Shown here piece after piece: positions 1 to 10,324 of a DNA stretch of 64,000 nt. This stretch comes from Vibrio hannami (GTDB lineage: Bacteria > Pseudomonadota > Gammaproteobacteria > Enterobacterales > Vibrionaceae). Positions within the stretch are counted from its first letter, which is position 1, and each line of letters starts with the position of its first letter. Made by a program: the position numbers and the translations under genes. The stretch covers positions 248,001-312,000 of the forward strand of contig NZ_JARQZP010000006.1 of assembly GCF_029589055.1 (NCBI RefSeq), given 5' to 3'. The notes beneath the pieces are model-generated. The model made no database searches. It saw only the letters and a program-made list of their open reading frames with translations, and was not told the origin of the DNA.

Positions 1-265
1 CCGACGTCCACCACATTGTGTCTTTAGTTGTTTCATCTTTTACGATGAACTTATCTTTTGGTGAACGCCCCGTAAATATACCAGTGTCAACCGCAACAGC
101 GCCTAACTCAGTAACGATGCCTCTCTCAAAACCTTCGAGATCGTCTCGTGTTTCCTCTTCGAACAACATTTCGTAACTTGGATTGCGAACAATCTCTTTC
201 ACGTCAGTTAGTCCGTACTGGGTTAGGTCTAGTTCTGCAGCCTTAGTATGTTCCATAACGGTCAT
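1..265 (-). CDS. pckA: Phosphoenolpyruvate carboxykinase (ATP), N-terminal part only
   Basis: This is the first 88 codons of a gene running off the left edge. The start ATG is at 265, preceded by GGAGCT. The translation contains [16 protein letters not shown] followed by TMWW, the conserved N-terminal block of ATP-dependent PEP carboxykinases, which convert oxaloacetate and ATP to PEP in gluconeogenesis. The nucleotide-binding and catalytic part lies outside the window. It is transcribed away from hslO, and its promoter should be in the long AT-rich gap to the right. The identification is firm although only about a sixth of the protein is visible. Confidence 0.93.
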   Translation of the reverse strand, partial: MTVMEHTKAAELDLTQYGLTDVKEIVRNPSYEMLFEEETRDDLEGFERGIVTELGAVAVDTGIFTGRSPKDKFIVKDETTKDTMWWTS

Positions 266-898
266 AGGTAGCTCCTTATTGAGATTTTTGTAGGGATTTT
301 GTAAAAATTTGTTTTTAAGTCTGTTGACCATGCTAGCAACGTGAAAGCCAGAAAACAGGGAGACAAGTCAAAAAATATCCAAGAATAAAATGCTGTTTTC
401 GTCTTTGGTTCACATTTTTTATCGAATAGGGTGCTACCAAAGTATAGGATTGCGTTAGATCAAAAAATATGCAAATAACTTTCGAAATCGAGCATTTTGC
501 TTTCGTTTTTGTGTTTGTTGTATGGTGTTTTAAACGGTGTAAATGCAATAAAAGTTATTTATAACATTGGGTTATACTTATTGTTCGTTATGTTCGAGTT
601 GGGTTTGGAATGACAATTATCGAGAATAATCTTTCCTCCAACATCTATATTGTCAAAAAGCTCAATTGCCTGATTTTCGTCGATAAGAGGAAGGAGGGAA
701 AAGAGGGAGTGGACAGAGCCGTTGTTAAGTTTTTTGGTGGTTAATTTGGAGATATTGTTAATTTTTATTCTTTAAATGATAGGGTTGAGACTGTTTTTAG
801 TTTTAGTGCTTATATAATGAAAAAAGCCAACATGTGACTGCTGGCTTAGTAAAAGAGTTCGTTTATTTTCTTAGATTAGGACCTTGCCTAATGCCGAA
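266..898. other. AT-rich intergenic region between pckA and hslO
   Basis: About 630 bases without a convincing gene. It should hold the pckA promoter and long 5' leader on the right-to-left strand, and it ends with the hslO terminator. A 71-codon open frame at 333-548 (minus) has no recognisable features and a Phe/Ile/Lys-rich composition typical of translated AT-rich spacer. I see no tRNA, repeat array or clear riboswitch fold. Confidence 0.6.
820..847 (-). terminator. Intrinsic terminator of hslO
   Basis: On the minus strand AAGCCA and TGGCTT can pair (824-829 with 842-847), followed by a run of U from the A-tract at 820-825. It lies about 50 bases beyond the hslO stop codon. The stem is short with a large loop, so strength is uncertain. 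Confidence 0.6.
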
Positions 899-1774
899 TT
901 AATGAACAGTTTTATTTTCTGTTCCAGGTTGGTTGTACAGTTCTTCGACCTGGTCTTTATCAAAAGAGTAGTTTGCACCACAGTAGTCACAATGCAGAGC
1001 AATGCTTCCTTCATGAGCTAAGATGTCATACACTTCTTTTTTATCTATTGTTAAAATTGCTCCAGCGCTTCGTTCTCGTGAACAACCACAATGAAACTCA
1101 ACTTCCTGTGGGTTAAACAGTTGTACAGTCTCCTGATTGTATAGTCGGTAAAGCAGTTCGTTTGCTTCTAGCGAGAACAGCTCTTCGTTCTTAATTGTGC
1201 TGGTAAGTTGTTCCAGGTGATCAAAGTCCTCTGGAGAGCCTGTTCCATCAGGAACAACTTGAAGAAGCATACCTGCCGCATGTGGCTTACCTTCATGCTC
1301 ACCCAAACGAATCCAAAGGCGAGTTTTCAGCTGTTCTGAGCGAATGAAGTAGTTTTCCAGCACTTCAGAAAGTGAATCACCCTCCAGACCGACTACACCC
1401 TGGTAACGTTCACCTTTATTTGGCGTGATAGTGATTACAAGGTGCCCTTTACCCATAAGAGTATGCAGATCTGCATCGTCCGCAATATCACCTTCCCAAC
1501 GAGCGACGCCTCTTACTTTCTGATCATGGTCGCCATTGATTACTGCTAGAGAAACGGGGCCGTCGCCTTGCAGCTGAAGGGTAATTGAACCTTCAAACTT
1601 AAGTGTTGCAGTTAAAAGAGTGGTTGCGACTAGTAGCTCACCGAGCAGGTTCTGAACCGGCTGCGGATATTCCTTGCTGGAAATAATTTGTTGGTATGTC
1701 TCGTCCAGTTGAACCAACTCGCCACGTACAGATAAATCTTCAAATAGGTAGCGGTTTAAAACATTGTTTGCCAT
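899..1774 (-). CDS. hslO: Redox-regulated chaperone Hsp33
   Basis: A 291-residue cytoplasmic holdase that is switched on by oxidation. The C-terminal zinc switch is intact: Cys229 and Cys231 (CGC) and Cys262 and Cys265 (CDYC), the CxC...CxxC arrangement of the family. These cysteines bind zinc when reduced and form disulfides under oxidative stress, exposing a binding surface for unfolded proteins. Length and motif agree with Hsp33. It lies 18 bases downstream of hslR in the same direction, the usual heat-shock pair, so the two are probably cotranscribed. Confidence 0.97.
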   Translation of the reverse strand: MANNVLNRYLFEDLSVRGELVQLDETYQQIISSKEYPQPVQNLLGELLVATTLLTATLKFEGSITLQLQGDGPVSLAVINGDHDQKVRGVARWEGDIADDADLHTLMGKGHLVITITPNKGERYQGVVGLEGDSLSEVLENYFIRSEQLKTRLWIRLGEHEGKPHAAGMLLQVVPDGTGSPEDFDHLEQLTSTIKNEELFSLEANELLYRLYNQETVQLFNPQEVEFHCGCSRERSAGAILTIDKKEVYDILAHEGSIALHCDYCGANYSFDKDQVEELYNQPGTENKTVH

Positions 1775-1792
1775 TGCAGGAAACTCCAGCTG

Positions 1793-2182
1793 TTATTGAT
1801 GTTTAAATTTAATAAGATCGCGACGCTGCTTTTTATCGGGCCTGCGATCCGGGCTTGGGCTGTGAAGGGCATTCATTTTACGCTTCATGTTGTCCTCTTC
1901 ACGCCTTGCGATACTTTCATCCGTTTCTCTATAAAGAGTCTGAGCTTCAGGTGCGCCACGGCGTTTGTCTGAAATCTTCTCTATGATAACGGTCTTTTCT
2001 TCGTTTCCTTGTCGAAGCCTAATTTGTGCTCCGATTTCCACTATTTTGCTTGGTTTCGTTCTCTGGTCGTTATAATGGACTTTACCACCATCCACCATAT
2101 TGCGAGCGATTGAACGTGTTCTGTAAAACCGGGCGGCCCATAACCACTTATCCAGCCTTACAGCTTCGGTTGTCACATTCAT
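1793..2182 (-). CDS. hslR: Ribosome-associated heat shock protein Hsp15
   Basis: A 129-residue basic protein with an S4 RNA-binding domain at about residues 9-70, beginning RLDKWLWAARFYRTRS. Hsp15 binds 50S subunits that carry a nascent chain after premature dissociation and helps recycle them. The C-terminal 40 residues are very rich in Lys and Arg, as in known homologues. It is the first gene of the hslR-hslO pair and is divergent from gspC, so the 171-base gap at 2183-2353 carries promoters for both directions. Confidence 0.95.
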   Translation of the reverse strand: MNVTTEAVRLDKWLWAARFYRTRSIARNMVDGGKVHYNDQRTKPSKIVEIGAQIRLRQGNEEKTVIIEKISDKRRGAPEAQTLYRETDESIARREEDNMKRKMNALHSPSPDRRPDKKQRRDLIKFKHQ

Positions 2183-2353
2183 ATTAAATACTTATATTTT
2201 GACTATTTGTTGGAACTAAAAATGGTGATATAAGTCCATCTTTTCAAGGGTGCTCAAAAAATGAGAGGAAAATCACCCTAACATCATATGTCTATGCTAT
2301 TTTGCGTATTGCTTGTAAGCTTAAATAGTTAATTTTACCCAAGGTTTTTACTC

Positions 2354-3271
2354 ATGTCGTTTACGCTGAGTCCTTCAGATAAAGTAAATCGTTTTTTTTC
2401 GGTTTTATTTCGAGGGCTTATCAATTCTCAGGCTAAATTCAGCCTCTTTTTTACCGCTGTATTTGTTTCTCTTTCTGCCTGGATTGTAGGAGAACTTATT
2501 TGGTATAGCGCAGAGAGCAGCTCAACGACACAATGGCGAGCACAGCAAAGTGTATCAGCTACTCAGGAGAGTGCCAATTTTGATACCAAAGAGTTAAAAC
2601 AAGCGAACCTGTTTGGCTTATATTCGGAAAAGACAGAGCCTGTAAAAAGAGCGGTAGTTGTTCAAGATGCACCGAAGACCAGACTGAGCCTTACGCTTGT
2701 TGGTGTGGTTGCCAGTTCTAATGACGCTAATAGCCTGGCTGTTATTTCTAATAGAGGCGTTCAGGCTACCTATGGTATTGACGAAAGCATTGAGGGAACC
2801 AGAGCGAGATTAAAGGCGGTGCTGGTAGACCGGGTTATTATCGACAATTCCGGTCGTAATGAGACCCTGATGTTACAGGGAATAGACTATAGTAAACGTG
2901 TAGTCGAACCTGAAGATGTGAGACGAAGCCCAAGCGTAGGCCGTTCCGGCAACAATCCAACATTTAGCCTGCAAGATATCAGGCAAGAGATAGCAGAAGA
3001 CCCACAAAAGTTGTTGCAGTATATCCAGCTTTCTCAGATGCGTGGTCAAGATGGCAAATTGATAGGATATCGGGTTAGGCCGGGCAAAAATAGGGTTTTA
3101 TTTGAGAGTGTGGGATTGAAGAGCGGAGATATCGCTACACACATCAATGGCGAAGATTTAACAGATTCAGCCACTATGGGCAGGATCTGGAAGTCTCTTT
3201 CTGATTTGACTGAGTTAAACCTGACAGTAGATAGAAAAGGTCAGGCAGAAGAGATTTACATTCAATTTTAG
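2354..3271 (+). CDS. gspC: Type II secretion inner-membrane protein GspC/EpsC
   Basis: First gene of the general secretion (eps) operon, 305 residues. A single membrane helix at about residues 29-50 follows a short cytoplasmic N-terminus. The periplasmic part has the homology region (about 100-180), which contacts the N0 domain of the secretin GspD, and a C-terminal PDZ-like domain (about 205-305). It links the inner-membrane platform to the outer-membrane channel and helps select substrates. It is followed after 10 bases by gspD. The coding sequence contains an intact run of eight T near 2391-2398, worth noting because A/T runs are broken in other genes of this window. Confidence 0.96.
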   Translation: MSFTLSPSDKVNRFFSVLFRGLINSQAKFSLFFTAVFVSLSAWIVGELIWYSAESSSTTQWRAQQSVSATQESANFDTKELKQANLFGLYSEKTEPVKRAVVVQDAPKTRLSLTLVGVVASSNDANSLAVISNRGVQATYGIDESIEGTRARLKAVLVDRVIIDNSGRNETLMLQGIDYSKRVVEPEDVRRSPSVGRSGNNPTFSLQDIRQEIAEDPQKLLQYIQLSQMRGQDGKLIGYRVRPGKNRVLFESVGLKSGDIATHINGEDLTDSATMGRIWKSLSDLTELNLTVDRKGQAEEIYIQF

Positions 3272-3281
3272 GGAGTATTGT

Positions 3282-5303
3282 GTGAAAAGGTGGTTAAGCA
3301 AAAGCGCCTGGCTTTTGATGGGCAGTTTAATGTGCTCGCCTTCAATGGCAAATGAGTTTAGCGCTAGCTTTAAAGGTACGGATATTCAGGAGTTCATCAA
3401 CATTGTTGGACGAAACCTGGAAAAAACCATCATTGTGGATCCCTCCGTCAGAGGGAAAATTGATGTACGCAGCTACGATGTTCTGAATGAAGAGCAGTAC
3501 TATCACTTTTTCCTGAATGTACTGGAAGTGTATGGCTTTGCCGTTGTTGAAATGGAAAACAACGTGCTTAAGGTCATTAAGGCAAAGGATGCTAAAACGT
3601 CCGCAATTCCCGTTATTGATAGCGGTAAAAATGTGGCTGGCGACTCTGTCGTCACTCGAGTTATTGCTGTTCGAAATGTATCTGTTCGTGAATTGTCCCC
3701 TCTTTTAAGGCAGTTAAACGACAATGCCGGTGCTGGTAACGTTGTTCACTACGATCCTGCCAACATCATTTTGATTACCGGACGTGCTGCGGTAGTCAAC
3801 CGACTTGCTGAAATCATCGAAAAAGTGGACCGCGCCGGTGATAAAGAGATTGAAGTCGTTGACCTAAAAAACGGTTCTGCGTCCGAGATGGTACGTATTG
3901 TTGAGGCACTGAATAAGACAACTGATACCAAAAACACCCCTGCTTTTCTTCAGCCTAAATTGGTTGCTGATGAGAGGACCAATGCGGTTTTGATTTCTGG
4001 TGACCCAACAGTGCGCAAGCGTCTGCGTAAGCTTATTGAGCAGCTAGATGTTGAAATGGCAACCAAGGGTAACAACCGGGTTGTTTACCTTAAGTATGCA
4101 AAAGCAGAAGAACTGGTTGATGTGCTGAAAGGCGTATCCGACAACATTCAGAAAGAGAAACAGGGTGGCGCTAAGCAAAGCTCATCCCGAAACAGTGAGG
4201 TGATGATTTCTGCTCACCCCGATACCAATGCATTGGTTATCTCAGCACAGCCAGATGTGATGAATGCGTTGGAAGATGTAATTGCTCAGCTTGATATCAG
4301 GCGTGCACAGGTGCTTATTGAGGCCTTGATTGTTGAGATGACAGAGGGTGATGGCGCTGAATTTGGTGTTCAATGGGGATCGCTGGACTCTGGCTCAGTC
4401 ATTCAGTATGGAAATACGGGTGCATCAATAGGTCAGGTGATGGTTGGTTTAGAAGAAGCGAAGGATACAACCACCACGACTGCAGTATACGATAGTGATG
4501 GTAATTTCCTTCGTAACGAGACCACAACCGATCAAGGTGACTATTCAACATTGGCCTCTGCGCTTTCTGGTGTTAATGGCATGGCGACCAGCTTAATCTT
4601 TGGAGACTGGACCGCCCTGATTAGTGCGGTGAACTCAGATTCTAACTCTAATATTCTGTCATCGCCAAGCATCACAGTCATGGATAACGGAGAAGCATCG
4701 TTTATTGTTGGTGAGGAAGTTCCTGTAATTTCCGGTTCGACAACCAGCTCAAACAATGACAATCCTTTCCAGACGGTTGAACGCCAGGAAGTGGGCGTAA
4801 AGCTTAAAGTGACCCCGCAAATAAACGAAGGTGATTCAGTACAGCTGAACATAGAGCAGGAAGTATCCAGCGTGCTTGCTGCCGACGGAGCGGTGGATGT
4901 TCGCTTTGCTAAACGCCAGCTTAATACATCGGTCATGATTCAAGATGGTGAAATGCTGGTGATTGGTGGTCTTATTGATGAGTATACTCAGGAGAGTGAA
5001 TCTAAAGTGCCTTTCCTGGGTGATATTCCAGTTTTAGGTGCACTATTTAGCTCTACCTCCAATTCCGTTGAAAAACGTAATCTGATGGTATTTATCAAGC
5101 CAACGATTATACGAGACGGTATGACGGCTGATGGTATCACTCAACGTAAATACAATTATATGAGAGCCGAGCAGCTGTACAAAGCGCAGGAAGGTATGGC
5201 GTTACTTCCCAACGATCTGCCCGTACTTCCGGTATTTGGGTCAGATATGAATTACCCTGCTGAAATACAAGCATTTATCGATCAGTTAGAGGTTATTAAG
5301 TAA
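3282..5303 (+). CDS. gspD: Type II secretion outer-membrane secretin GspD/EpsD
   Basis: 673 residues. A signal peptide ends at about residue 23 (SMA|NEF). It is followed by periplasmic N0-N3 domains and a C-terminal secretin domain carrying the family signature [14 protein letters not shown] near residue 570. The protein forms the large multimeric channel in the outer membrane through which folded exoproteins leave. The last 60 residues correspond to the S-domain, which is bound by a pilotin not encoded in this window. The start GTG at 3282 follows a GGGAG ribosome site. The stop overlaps the gspE start by one base (TAATG). Confidence 0.97.
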   Translation: MKRWLSKSAWLLMGSLMCSPSMANEFSASFKGTDIQEFINIVGRNLEKTIIVDPSVRGKIDVRSYDVLNEEQYYHFFLNVLEVYGFAVVEMENNVLKVIKAKDAKTSAIPVIDSGKNVAGDSVVTRVIAVRNVSVRELSPLLRQLNDNAGAGNVVHYDPANIILITGRAAVVNRLAEIIEKVDRAGDKEIEVVDLKNGSASEMVRIVEALNKTTDTKNTPAFLQPKLVADERTNAVLISGDPTVRKRLRKLIEQLDVEMATKGNNRVVYLKYAKAEELVDVLKGVSDNIQKEKQGGAKQSSSRNSEVMISAHPDTNALVISAQPDVMNALEDVIAQLDIRRAQVLIEALIVEMTEGDGAEFGVQWGSLDSGSVIQYGNTGASIGQVMVGLEEAKDTTTTTAVYDSDGNFLRNETTTDQGDYSTLASALSGVNGMATSLIFGDWTALISAVNSDSNSNILSSPSITVMDNGEASFIVGEEVPVISGSTTSSNNDNPFQTVERQEVGVKLKVTPQINEGDSVQLNIEQEVSSVLAADGAVDVRFAKRQLNTSVMIQDGEMLVIGGLIDEYTQESESKVPFLGDIPVLGALFSSTSNSVEKRNLMVFIKPTIIRDGMTADGITQRKYNYMRAEQLYKAQEGMALLPNDLPVLPVFGSDMNYPAEIQAFIDQLEVIK

Positions 5304-6793
5304 TGGTGGATGTAGTGGGGTTTCATCTGCGTCTGCCATTCAGTTTTGCAAAGCGTCACCAGGTGGTACTTGAGTACCTTGCCGATAGCGATAAGCCAGT
5401 TTTGTATTTTGTTGCACCACTGAGTATGAGTACGCTGACGGAAACCAGACGAGTCCTCAGAGCGCCGTTTGCACCCATTGAGCTGGATAAAGACGCATTT
5501 GAGGAAAAACTGACACAAGCCTATCAGCGTGATTCGTCAGAAGCGCGTCAGTTGATGGAAGATATCGGTGCGGATGATGACTTTTTTTCTCTGGCGGAAG
5601 AGCTGCCGGAAAATGAGGATCTTCTTGAATCCGAAGACGATGCTCCCATTATCAAGCTGATCAACGCAATGCTTGCGGAAGCCATCAAGGAGGGCGCATC
5701 GGATATCCATATTGAGACGTTTGAAACTGCGCTATCGATTCGGTTTAGGGTGGATGGTGTGATGCGTGAAGTGCTGGCGCCAGGCCGCAAGCTCGCGCCA
5801 CTTCTGGTCTCTCGCGTCAAAGTTATGGCGAAGCTGGATATTGCGGAAAAACGCGTTCCTCAGGATGGCCGTATCTCGCTTCGAATTGGTGGCCGCGCTG
5901 TTGATGTGCGTGTCTCTACCATGCCTTCTTCTCATGGTGAGCGTGTCGTGATGCGATTGCTGGATAAAAACGCAACCCGACTCGATCTGCATAGCCTTGG
6001 TATGACGGATTTGAATCACGATCAGTTTGAAAAACTGATCGCTCGCCCACACGGCATCATTCTGGTTACCGGCCCGACAGGCTCTGGTAAATCTACGACT
6101 CTATACGCAGGCTTGCAGGAGCTAAACAGTACTGAGCGCAACATTCTTACTGTTGAAGACCCGATTGAGTTTGATATTGATGGCATTGGTCAGACTCAGG
6201 TTAACCCGAAGGTTGATATGACATTTGCTCGCGGGCTAAGAGCTATTTTGCGTCAGGACCCTGATGTTGTGATGGTAGGGGAAATCCGCGACCTTGAAAC
6301 CGCTCAGATAGCGGTTCAGGCATCGTTAACCGGGCACCTGGTGATGTCCACGCTGCATACAAATACTGCGGTTGGTGCGATTACCCGCTTAAGAGACATG
6401 GGGATTGAACCTTTTCTTATCTCTTCATCATTGCTGGGCGTTTTGGCTCAGAGGCTGGTGCGAACACTCTGCCCGAGCTGTAAGCAGCCTTATGAGGCAG
6501 GCAGTGTTCAGAAAGAACAGTTGGGCGTTGATACTTCGGAGCCTCTTATTCTTTATCGCGCTCAGGGGTGTGATGCCTGTAACGGCAAAGGATATAGGGG
6601 AAGAACCGGTATCCATGAGTTGCTTCTGATTAACGATGATGTTCAGGCGTTGATACACAGCGAGCAAGGTGAGCAGGCGATAGAAAAAGAGATTCGCCGA
6701 TATACCCCAGGTATTCGTGATGATGGATTGTCAAAGGTTCTTCAGGGTATTACTACCATAGAAGAAGTAATGCGCGTCACTAAGGAAAGCTGA
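5303..6793 (+). CDS. gspE: Type II secretion cytoplasmic ATPase GspE/EpsE
   Basis: A 496-residue AAA+ secretion ATPase that powers pseudopilus assembly from the cytoplasmic face. The Walker A motif GPTGSGKST has its lysine at residue 263. Asp-box and Walker B segments follow, and a four-cysteine zinc module (CPSC ... CDAC) lies at about residues 390-425, as in V. cholerae EpsE. The N-terminal 90 residues form the domain that binds GspL. Translational coupling is likely: its ATG overlaps the gspD stop, and its own stop overlaps the gspF ATG by one base. Confidence 0.97.
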   Translation: MVDVVGFHLRLPFSFAKRHQVVLEYLADSDKPVLYFVAPLSMSTLTETRRVLRAPFAPIELDKDAFEEKLTQAYQRDSSEARQLMEDIGADDDFFSLAEELPENEDLLESEDDAPIIKLINAMLAEAIKEGASDIHIETFETALSIRFRVDGVMREVLAPGRKLAPLLVSRVKVMAKLDIAEKRVPQDGRISLRIGGRAVDVRVSTMPSSHGERVVMRLLDKNATRLDLHSLGMTDLNHDQFEKLIARPHGIILVTGPTGSGKSTTLYAGLQELNSTERNILTVEDPIEFDIDGIGQTQVNPKVDMTFARGLRAILRQDPDVVMVGEIRDLETAQIAVQASLTGHLVMSTLHTNTAVGAITRLRDMGIEPFLISSSLLGVLAQRLVRTLCPSCKQPYEAGSVQKEQLGVDTSEPLILYRAQGCDACNGKGYRGRTGIHELLLINDDVQALIHSEQGEQAIEKEIRRYTPGIRDDGLSKVLQGITTIEEVMRVTKES

Positions 6794-8013
6794 TGGCGGC
6801 GTTTGAATACAAAGCTCTGGACGCCAGAGGCAAACAAAAGAAAGGCGTTCTAGAAGGTGATAACGCTCGTCAGGTCAGGCAGCGACTGAAGGAGCAAGGG
6901 CTTGTTCCGGTTGAAGTCATCGAAACCAAATCTAAAAGCAACGGGTCGACTACTGGCAATGCAGGAGCTTTCCAAAGAGGGATCAGTGTCAGTGATTTGT
7001 CTCTGTTAACTCGACAACTGGCAACCCTGGTGCAAGCTGCAATGCCACTCGAAGAGTGCCTAAAAGCGGTTGCGGAACAATCAGAAAAAGCCAGAATTCA
7101 GAACATGCTGATGGGGGTGCGCTCAAGAGTGGTTGAAGGTTATACCCTTGCCGATAGCCTTGGTGATTACCCGCACATCTTTGATGAACTGTTTCGCTCT
7201 ATGGTAGCGGCGGGAGAAAAGTCCGGCCACCTGGATGTGGTACTGAATCGTATTGCCGACTATGTAGAAAATCGCCAACAGATGCGCTCAAAACTGCAGC
7301 AAGCTTTGGTTTATCCATCGGTATTAACGGTGGTTGCGATTTCTGTAGTGGCATTTCTTCTGGCGACCGTTGTTCCTAAGATAGTCGATCAATTTGTTGA
7401 AATGGGTCAGGAGCTACCAGGACCAACGCAGATACTACTCAATTTAAGTGAATTTGTTCAGCACTGGGGTGTCTATGTTCTGCTGGCGATGATTGTCTTT
7501 AGCTTGATAATCAAGGCGCTGCTTAAAAAGCCGTCCATTCGCCTGTCATGGGATCGAAAGGTATTGAACATGCCATTAATCGGTAAGATTGCACGAGGCA
7601 TAAATACATCCAGATTTGCCCGAACTCTTTCGATTTGTACCTCTAGTGCCATTCCTTTGCTCGATGGAATGAAAGTCGCGGTGGACGTGATGACCAATCA
7701 GTATGTGAAAGAGCAGGTGCTGATTGCAGCAGACAAGGTAAGAGAGGGTGGCAGCCTGAGAAAGTCTCTCGAACAGACAAAGCTTTTCCCGCCAATGATG
7801 TTGCACATGATTGCCAGCGGTGAGCAAAGTGGCGAGCTTGAGCAAATGCTGACAAGAGCTGCGGACAATCAGGACAGAGACTTTGAGTCTACAGTGAATA
7901 TCGCGCTTGGCCTGTTCACTCCGGCGGTTGTTTTGCTGATGGCCGGTATGGTTCTGTTTATTGTCATGGCAACGCTGATGCCAATATTGGAAATGAATAA
8001 TTTGGTCTCGTAA
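6793..8013 (+). CDS. gspF: Type II secretion inner-membrane protein GspF/EpsF
   Basis: A 406-residue polytopic membrane protein with two homologous cytoplasmic domains of the T2SSF family (about 70-195 and 270-395) and three membrane helices (near 170, 225 and 380). It is the platform protein around which the ATPase and pseudopilus act. The start ATG overlaps the gspE stop. The usually short gap to gspG is expanded here to 215 bases by repeats. Confidence 0.96.
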   Translation: MAAFEYKALDARGKQKKGVLEGDNARQVRQRLKEQGLVPVEVIETKSKSNGSTTGNAGAFQRGISVSDLSLLTRQLATLVQAAMPLEECLKAVAEQSEKARIQNMLMGVRSRVVEGYTLADSLGDYPHIFDELFRSMVAAGEKSGHLDVVLNRIADYVENRQQMRSKLQQALVYPSVLTVVAISVVAFLLATVVPKIVDQFVEMGQELPGPTQILLNLSEFVQHWGVYVLLAMIVFSLIIKALLKKPSIRLSWDRKVLNMPLIGKIARGINTSRFARTLSICTSSAIPLLDGMKVAVDVMTNQYVKEQVLIAADKVREGGSLRKSLEQTKLFPPMMLHMIASGEQSGELEQMLTRAADNQDRDFESTVNIALGLFTPAVVLLMAGMVLFIVMATLMPILEMNNLVS

Positions 8014-8022
8014 TAGCTAACC

Positions 8023-8182
8023 GTCATTCCGCCAGCGAAGGTTGGAATCTAATTAACAGTTAGCAGATCCCGGACAATTGCTTAGGCAATTTCCGGGATG
8101 ACAAATTAAGAGTTATGCCTTCGCAGGAATCTACAGGCTATCGTCATTCCGCTAGCCGCGCGCCAGCGAAGGCAGGAATCTA
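8023..8182. repeat. Dispersed palindromic repeat, about one and a half copies, between gspF and gspG
   Basis: A unit at 8023-8102 begins GTCATTCCGCCAGCGAAGG and ends with the inverse GGGATGAC. A second, partly rearranged unit follows at about 8112-8182 (GCCTTCGCAGGAATCTA, then GTCATTCCGC). The same family occurs at 47223, 48053 and, inside a gene, at 60624. The arms can fold into strong hairpins. Lying inside the secretion operon just ahead of the major pseudopilin gene, these hairpins could stabilise or terminate the message; that effect is inference. Confidence 0.85.
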
Positions 8183-8228
8183 GTTTAGTAAATATAAAAA
8201 AATACCAGTTGGTTAACTGGGAGGAATA

Positions 8229-8675
8229 ATGAAAAAGTTTAATAAGAAACAGTCAGGCTTTACCCTTCTTGAAGTGATGGTTGTTGTCGTTATTTTGGGT
8301 ATTCTGGCGGGTTTCGTCGCTCAGAGTATGTTTGGTAATGTCGATACCGCAAAAGTGCAAAAGGCGGTTGCCGATATTACTTCTCTGGAGAGTGCGCTTG
8401 GTCGTTACCGACTCGATAACAACGTATACCCAACAACCGACCAGGGCTTGGAAGCACTGGTAACTAAACCAAGTGGTAACCCTGAGCCACGCCGTTACCC
8501 TGAAGAGGGATATATCAAGCGTCTTCCTAAAGACCCTTGGGGCTATGATTACCAATACCTTAGCCCTGGCGACAACGGCACCATTGATATCTTCAGTTAT
8601 GGCGCTGATGGTCAGGAAGGTGGTGAAGGCATTAATGCTGATATCGGTAACTGGAACCTTCAGGATTTCCAGTAA
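8229..8675 (+). CDS. gspG: Major pseudopilin GspG/EpsG
   Basis: 148 residues. The N-terminus is a class III (prepilin) signal: a basic leader ending in Gly, cleavage before FTLLEV with Glu at mature position 5, then a hydrophobic helix. The C-terminal globular part has the calcium-site and disulfide-free layout of GspG, ending DIGNWNLQDFQ. It is the main subunit of the pseudopilus piston and needs the prepilin peptidase encoded elsewhere. A GGGAGG ribosome site lies at 8219-8224, after the upstream repeats, which suits its need for high expression. Confidence 0.97.
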   Translation: MKKFNKKQSGFTLLEVMVVVVILGILAGFVAQSMFGNVDTAKVQKAVADITSLESALGRYRLDNNVYPTTDQGLEALVTKPSGNPEPRRYPEEGYIKRLPKDPWGYDYQYLSPGDNGTIDIFSYGADGQEGGEGINADIGNWNLQDFQ

Positions 8676-8713
8676 TTACTGAAACTCAACGCGCCACACC
8701 AACGGATCAACGG

Positions 8714-9310
8714 ATGAAAAAAAGCAACAACCAGGCGGGTTTTACACTACTGGAAATCATGCTTGTGCTGGTTTTGCTTTCACTTGGTGCGGTTGCGGTT
8801 GTGATTAATCTGCCTTCAAGCCAGGAGGATTTAGCCAAAGAAGAAGCGATGCGCTTTTTTCACCGACTTCAGCTTTTAAATGAAGACGCTATCCTCAACG
8901 GGAAAGATTTTGGCATCCGGTTTGAGGCTGTTTCCAACCGATATAAGTTTCTTGAGTTAACACAGGATGGCTGGCAACTGACCGATTCAGATTACTTTTC
9001 TGAGCGGAAGATAGACTCTGGCTTAAAACTTGGTTTCGTGCTTGGCAGTGATGCATGGAATAGCAACCAAAGTCTGTTTGATAACACGACTCTGTTTGAT
9101 GAAGAGATGTTTGCTGAGTTTAAGGATAAAAAGCAGCAAAAACCACCTCAGGTGTTTGTTCTTTCCAGTGGCGAAATTACCCCATTTGAAGTGAGCCTCT
9201 TTGCGGATAACCAAAAAGAGTCAGAGTCACGCTGGCGAGTGAAAGCACTTGAGTCAGGGCTTATTGAGCTGCTTGAGCCGGGTGACTCTGGTGCGGAGGA
9301 TAGCCAGTGA
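8714..9310 (+). CDS. gspH: Minor pseudopilin GspH/EpsH
   Basis: 198 residues with prepilin leader MKKSNNQAG and mature start FTLLEIMLVLVLL including Glu5. Minor pseudopilins H, I, J and K form the tip or regulatory part of the pseudopilus. It sits 38 bases after gspG and overlaps gspI by four bases (GTGA). Assignment rests on order and on the GspH-like length. Confidence 0.93.
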   Translation: MKKSNNQAGFTLLEIMLVLVLLSLGAVAVVINLPSSQEDLAKEEAMRFFHRLQLLNEDAILNGKDFGIRFEAVSNRYKFLELTQDGWQLTDSDYFSERKIDSGLKLGFVLGSDAWNSNQSLFDNTTLFDEEMFAEFKDKKQQKPPQVFVLSSGEITPFEVSLFADNQKESESRWRVKALESGLIELLEPGDSGAEDSQ

Positions 9311-9666
9311 AGCAGTGTGTTAAAGGGATGACACTGATTGAAGTGCTTATTGCATTAGCGATTTTTGCTACGGCATCGCTCAGCGTTATGCGGGCGGTGA
9401 GCCAGCATACGAACACGCTTAGCCATCTGGAGGAGCGAATGTTTGCTTCCATGGTGGTGGATAATCAGATGACGCTGATTTTGCTTGAGGGCGCACCAAC
9501 ATCAACCAAAAAAGGGAAGACAGAGTTGGCAGGTGTCGAGTGGTATTGGCAAGCCACTCCGGTAAAAACGGTTGCTGACTACATCAAGGGCGTCGATGTC
9601 AGTGTTTTCACAGACAAAGAGATGAAGGATCCTATTGTTACGGTGCGCAGCTATGCAACTAAGTAA
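9307..9666 (+). CDS. gspI: Minor pseudopilin GspI/EpsI
   Basis: 119 residues, with a short leader MKQCVKG and mature start MTLIEVLIALAIF including Glu5. GspI nucleates the tip complex with GspJ and GspK. It begins with GTG at 9307, overlapping the gspH stop, and its end overlaps the start of gspJ, so translation is probably coupled. Confidence 0.93.
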   Translation: MKQCVKGMTLIEVLIALAIFATASLSVMRAVSQHTNTLSHLEERMFASMVVDNQMTLILLEGAPTSTKKGKTELAGVEWYWQATPVKTVADYIKGVDVSVFTDKEMKDPIVTVRSYATK

Positions 9667-10324
9667 CAAGCATCGAAGTGCACCATGTTCAAATAAATCT
9701 GCGGGCTTTACGCTTATCGAAGTGCTGGTTGCGATAGCCATTTTTACCATGTTGAGCTTTTCTGCTTATCAGGTACTGGATCAGACTCAACAGTCTAATC
9801 AGCAATCCATTGACAAAACCCAGCGGATAAAAGAGCTGCAACGAGCCATGGTGACCATCGATAATGATTTTCGGCAGATGGCGCTCAGGCAGTTCAGACA
9901 CAATGGTGAAGAGGCCTCGTCCAGGCTTATCTGGTGGGGTAATGGCCTGTTGGAATCCGAAAGTAATGGTGTTTTGTTTACAAGGCTTGGCTGGCAAAAT
10001 CCACAGCAGATGTTCCCGAGAGGAGAAGTGACCAAGGTTGGTTATCGAGTTAAGGAGAACCGGCTGGAAAGGGTGTGGTGGCGATTCCCCGATACCCCTT
10101 CCGGGCAAGAGGGGATAGTGACGCCACTGCTTTCCGGAGTAAAAAAAATTGGTATGCGTTTTTTGGGCTCAGATGGCTGGAAAACCAGCTGGGAAGAGGC
10201 TTATTCCCTGCCTAAGGCGGTAGAGTTTACGCTAACTCTGGAAGACTACGGAGATATCTCCCGGGTGTATCTGACCACGGGCGGTAAGCTGGACGTTGCT
10301 GACAACCAGGAGGAAGATGAGTGA
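9653..10324 (+). CDS. gspJ: Minor pseudopilin GspJ/EpsJ
   Basis: About 223 residues. I chose the ATG at 9653 (MQLSNKHRS) rather than an upstream TTG, because it gives a normal-length prepilin leader ending in AG before FTLIEVLVAIAIF with Glu5. It overlaps gspI by 14 bases, as is usual in this operon. The rest is the GspJ beta-rich head that pairs with GspI and GspK. Confidence 0.93.
   Translation: MQLSNKHRSAPCSNKSAGFTLIEVLVAIAIFTMLSFSAYQVLDQTQQSNQQSIDKTQRIKELQRAMVTIDNDFRQMALRQFRHNGEEASSRLIWWGNGLLESESNGVLFTRLGWQNPQQMFPRGEVTKVGYRVKENRLERVWWRFPDTPSGQEGIVTPLLSGVKKIGMRFLGSDGWKTSWEEAYSLPKAVEFTLTLEDYGDISRVYLTTGGKLDVADNQEEDE

Noticed and set aside
333..548. 71-codon ORF between pckA and hslO
   Set aside because: No ribosome site that stands out, composition of AT-rich spacer, no recognisable family.
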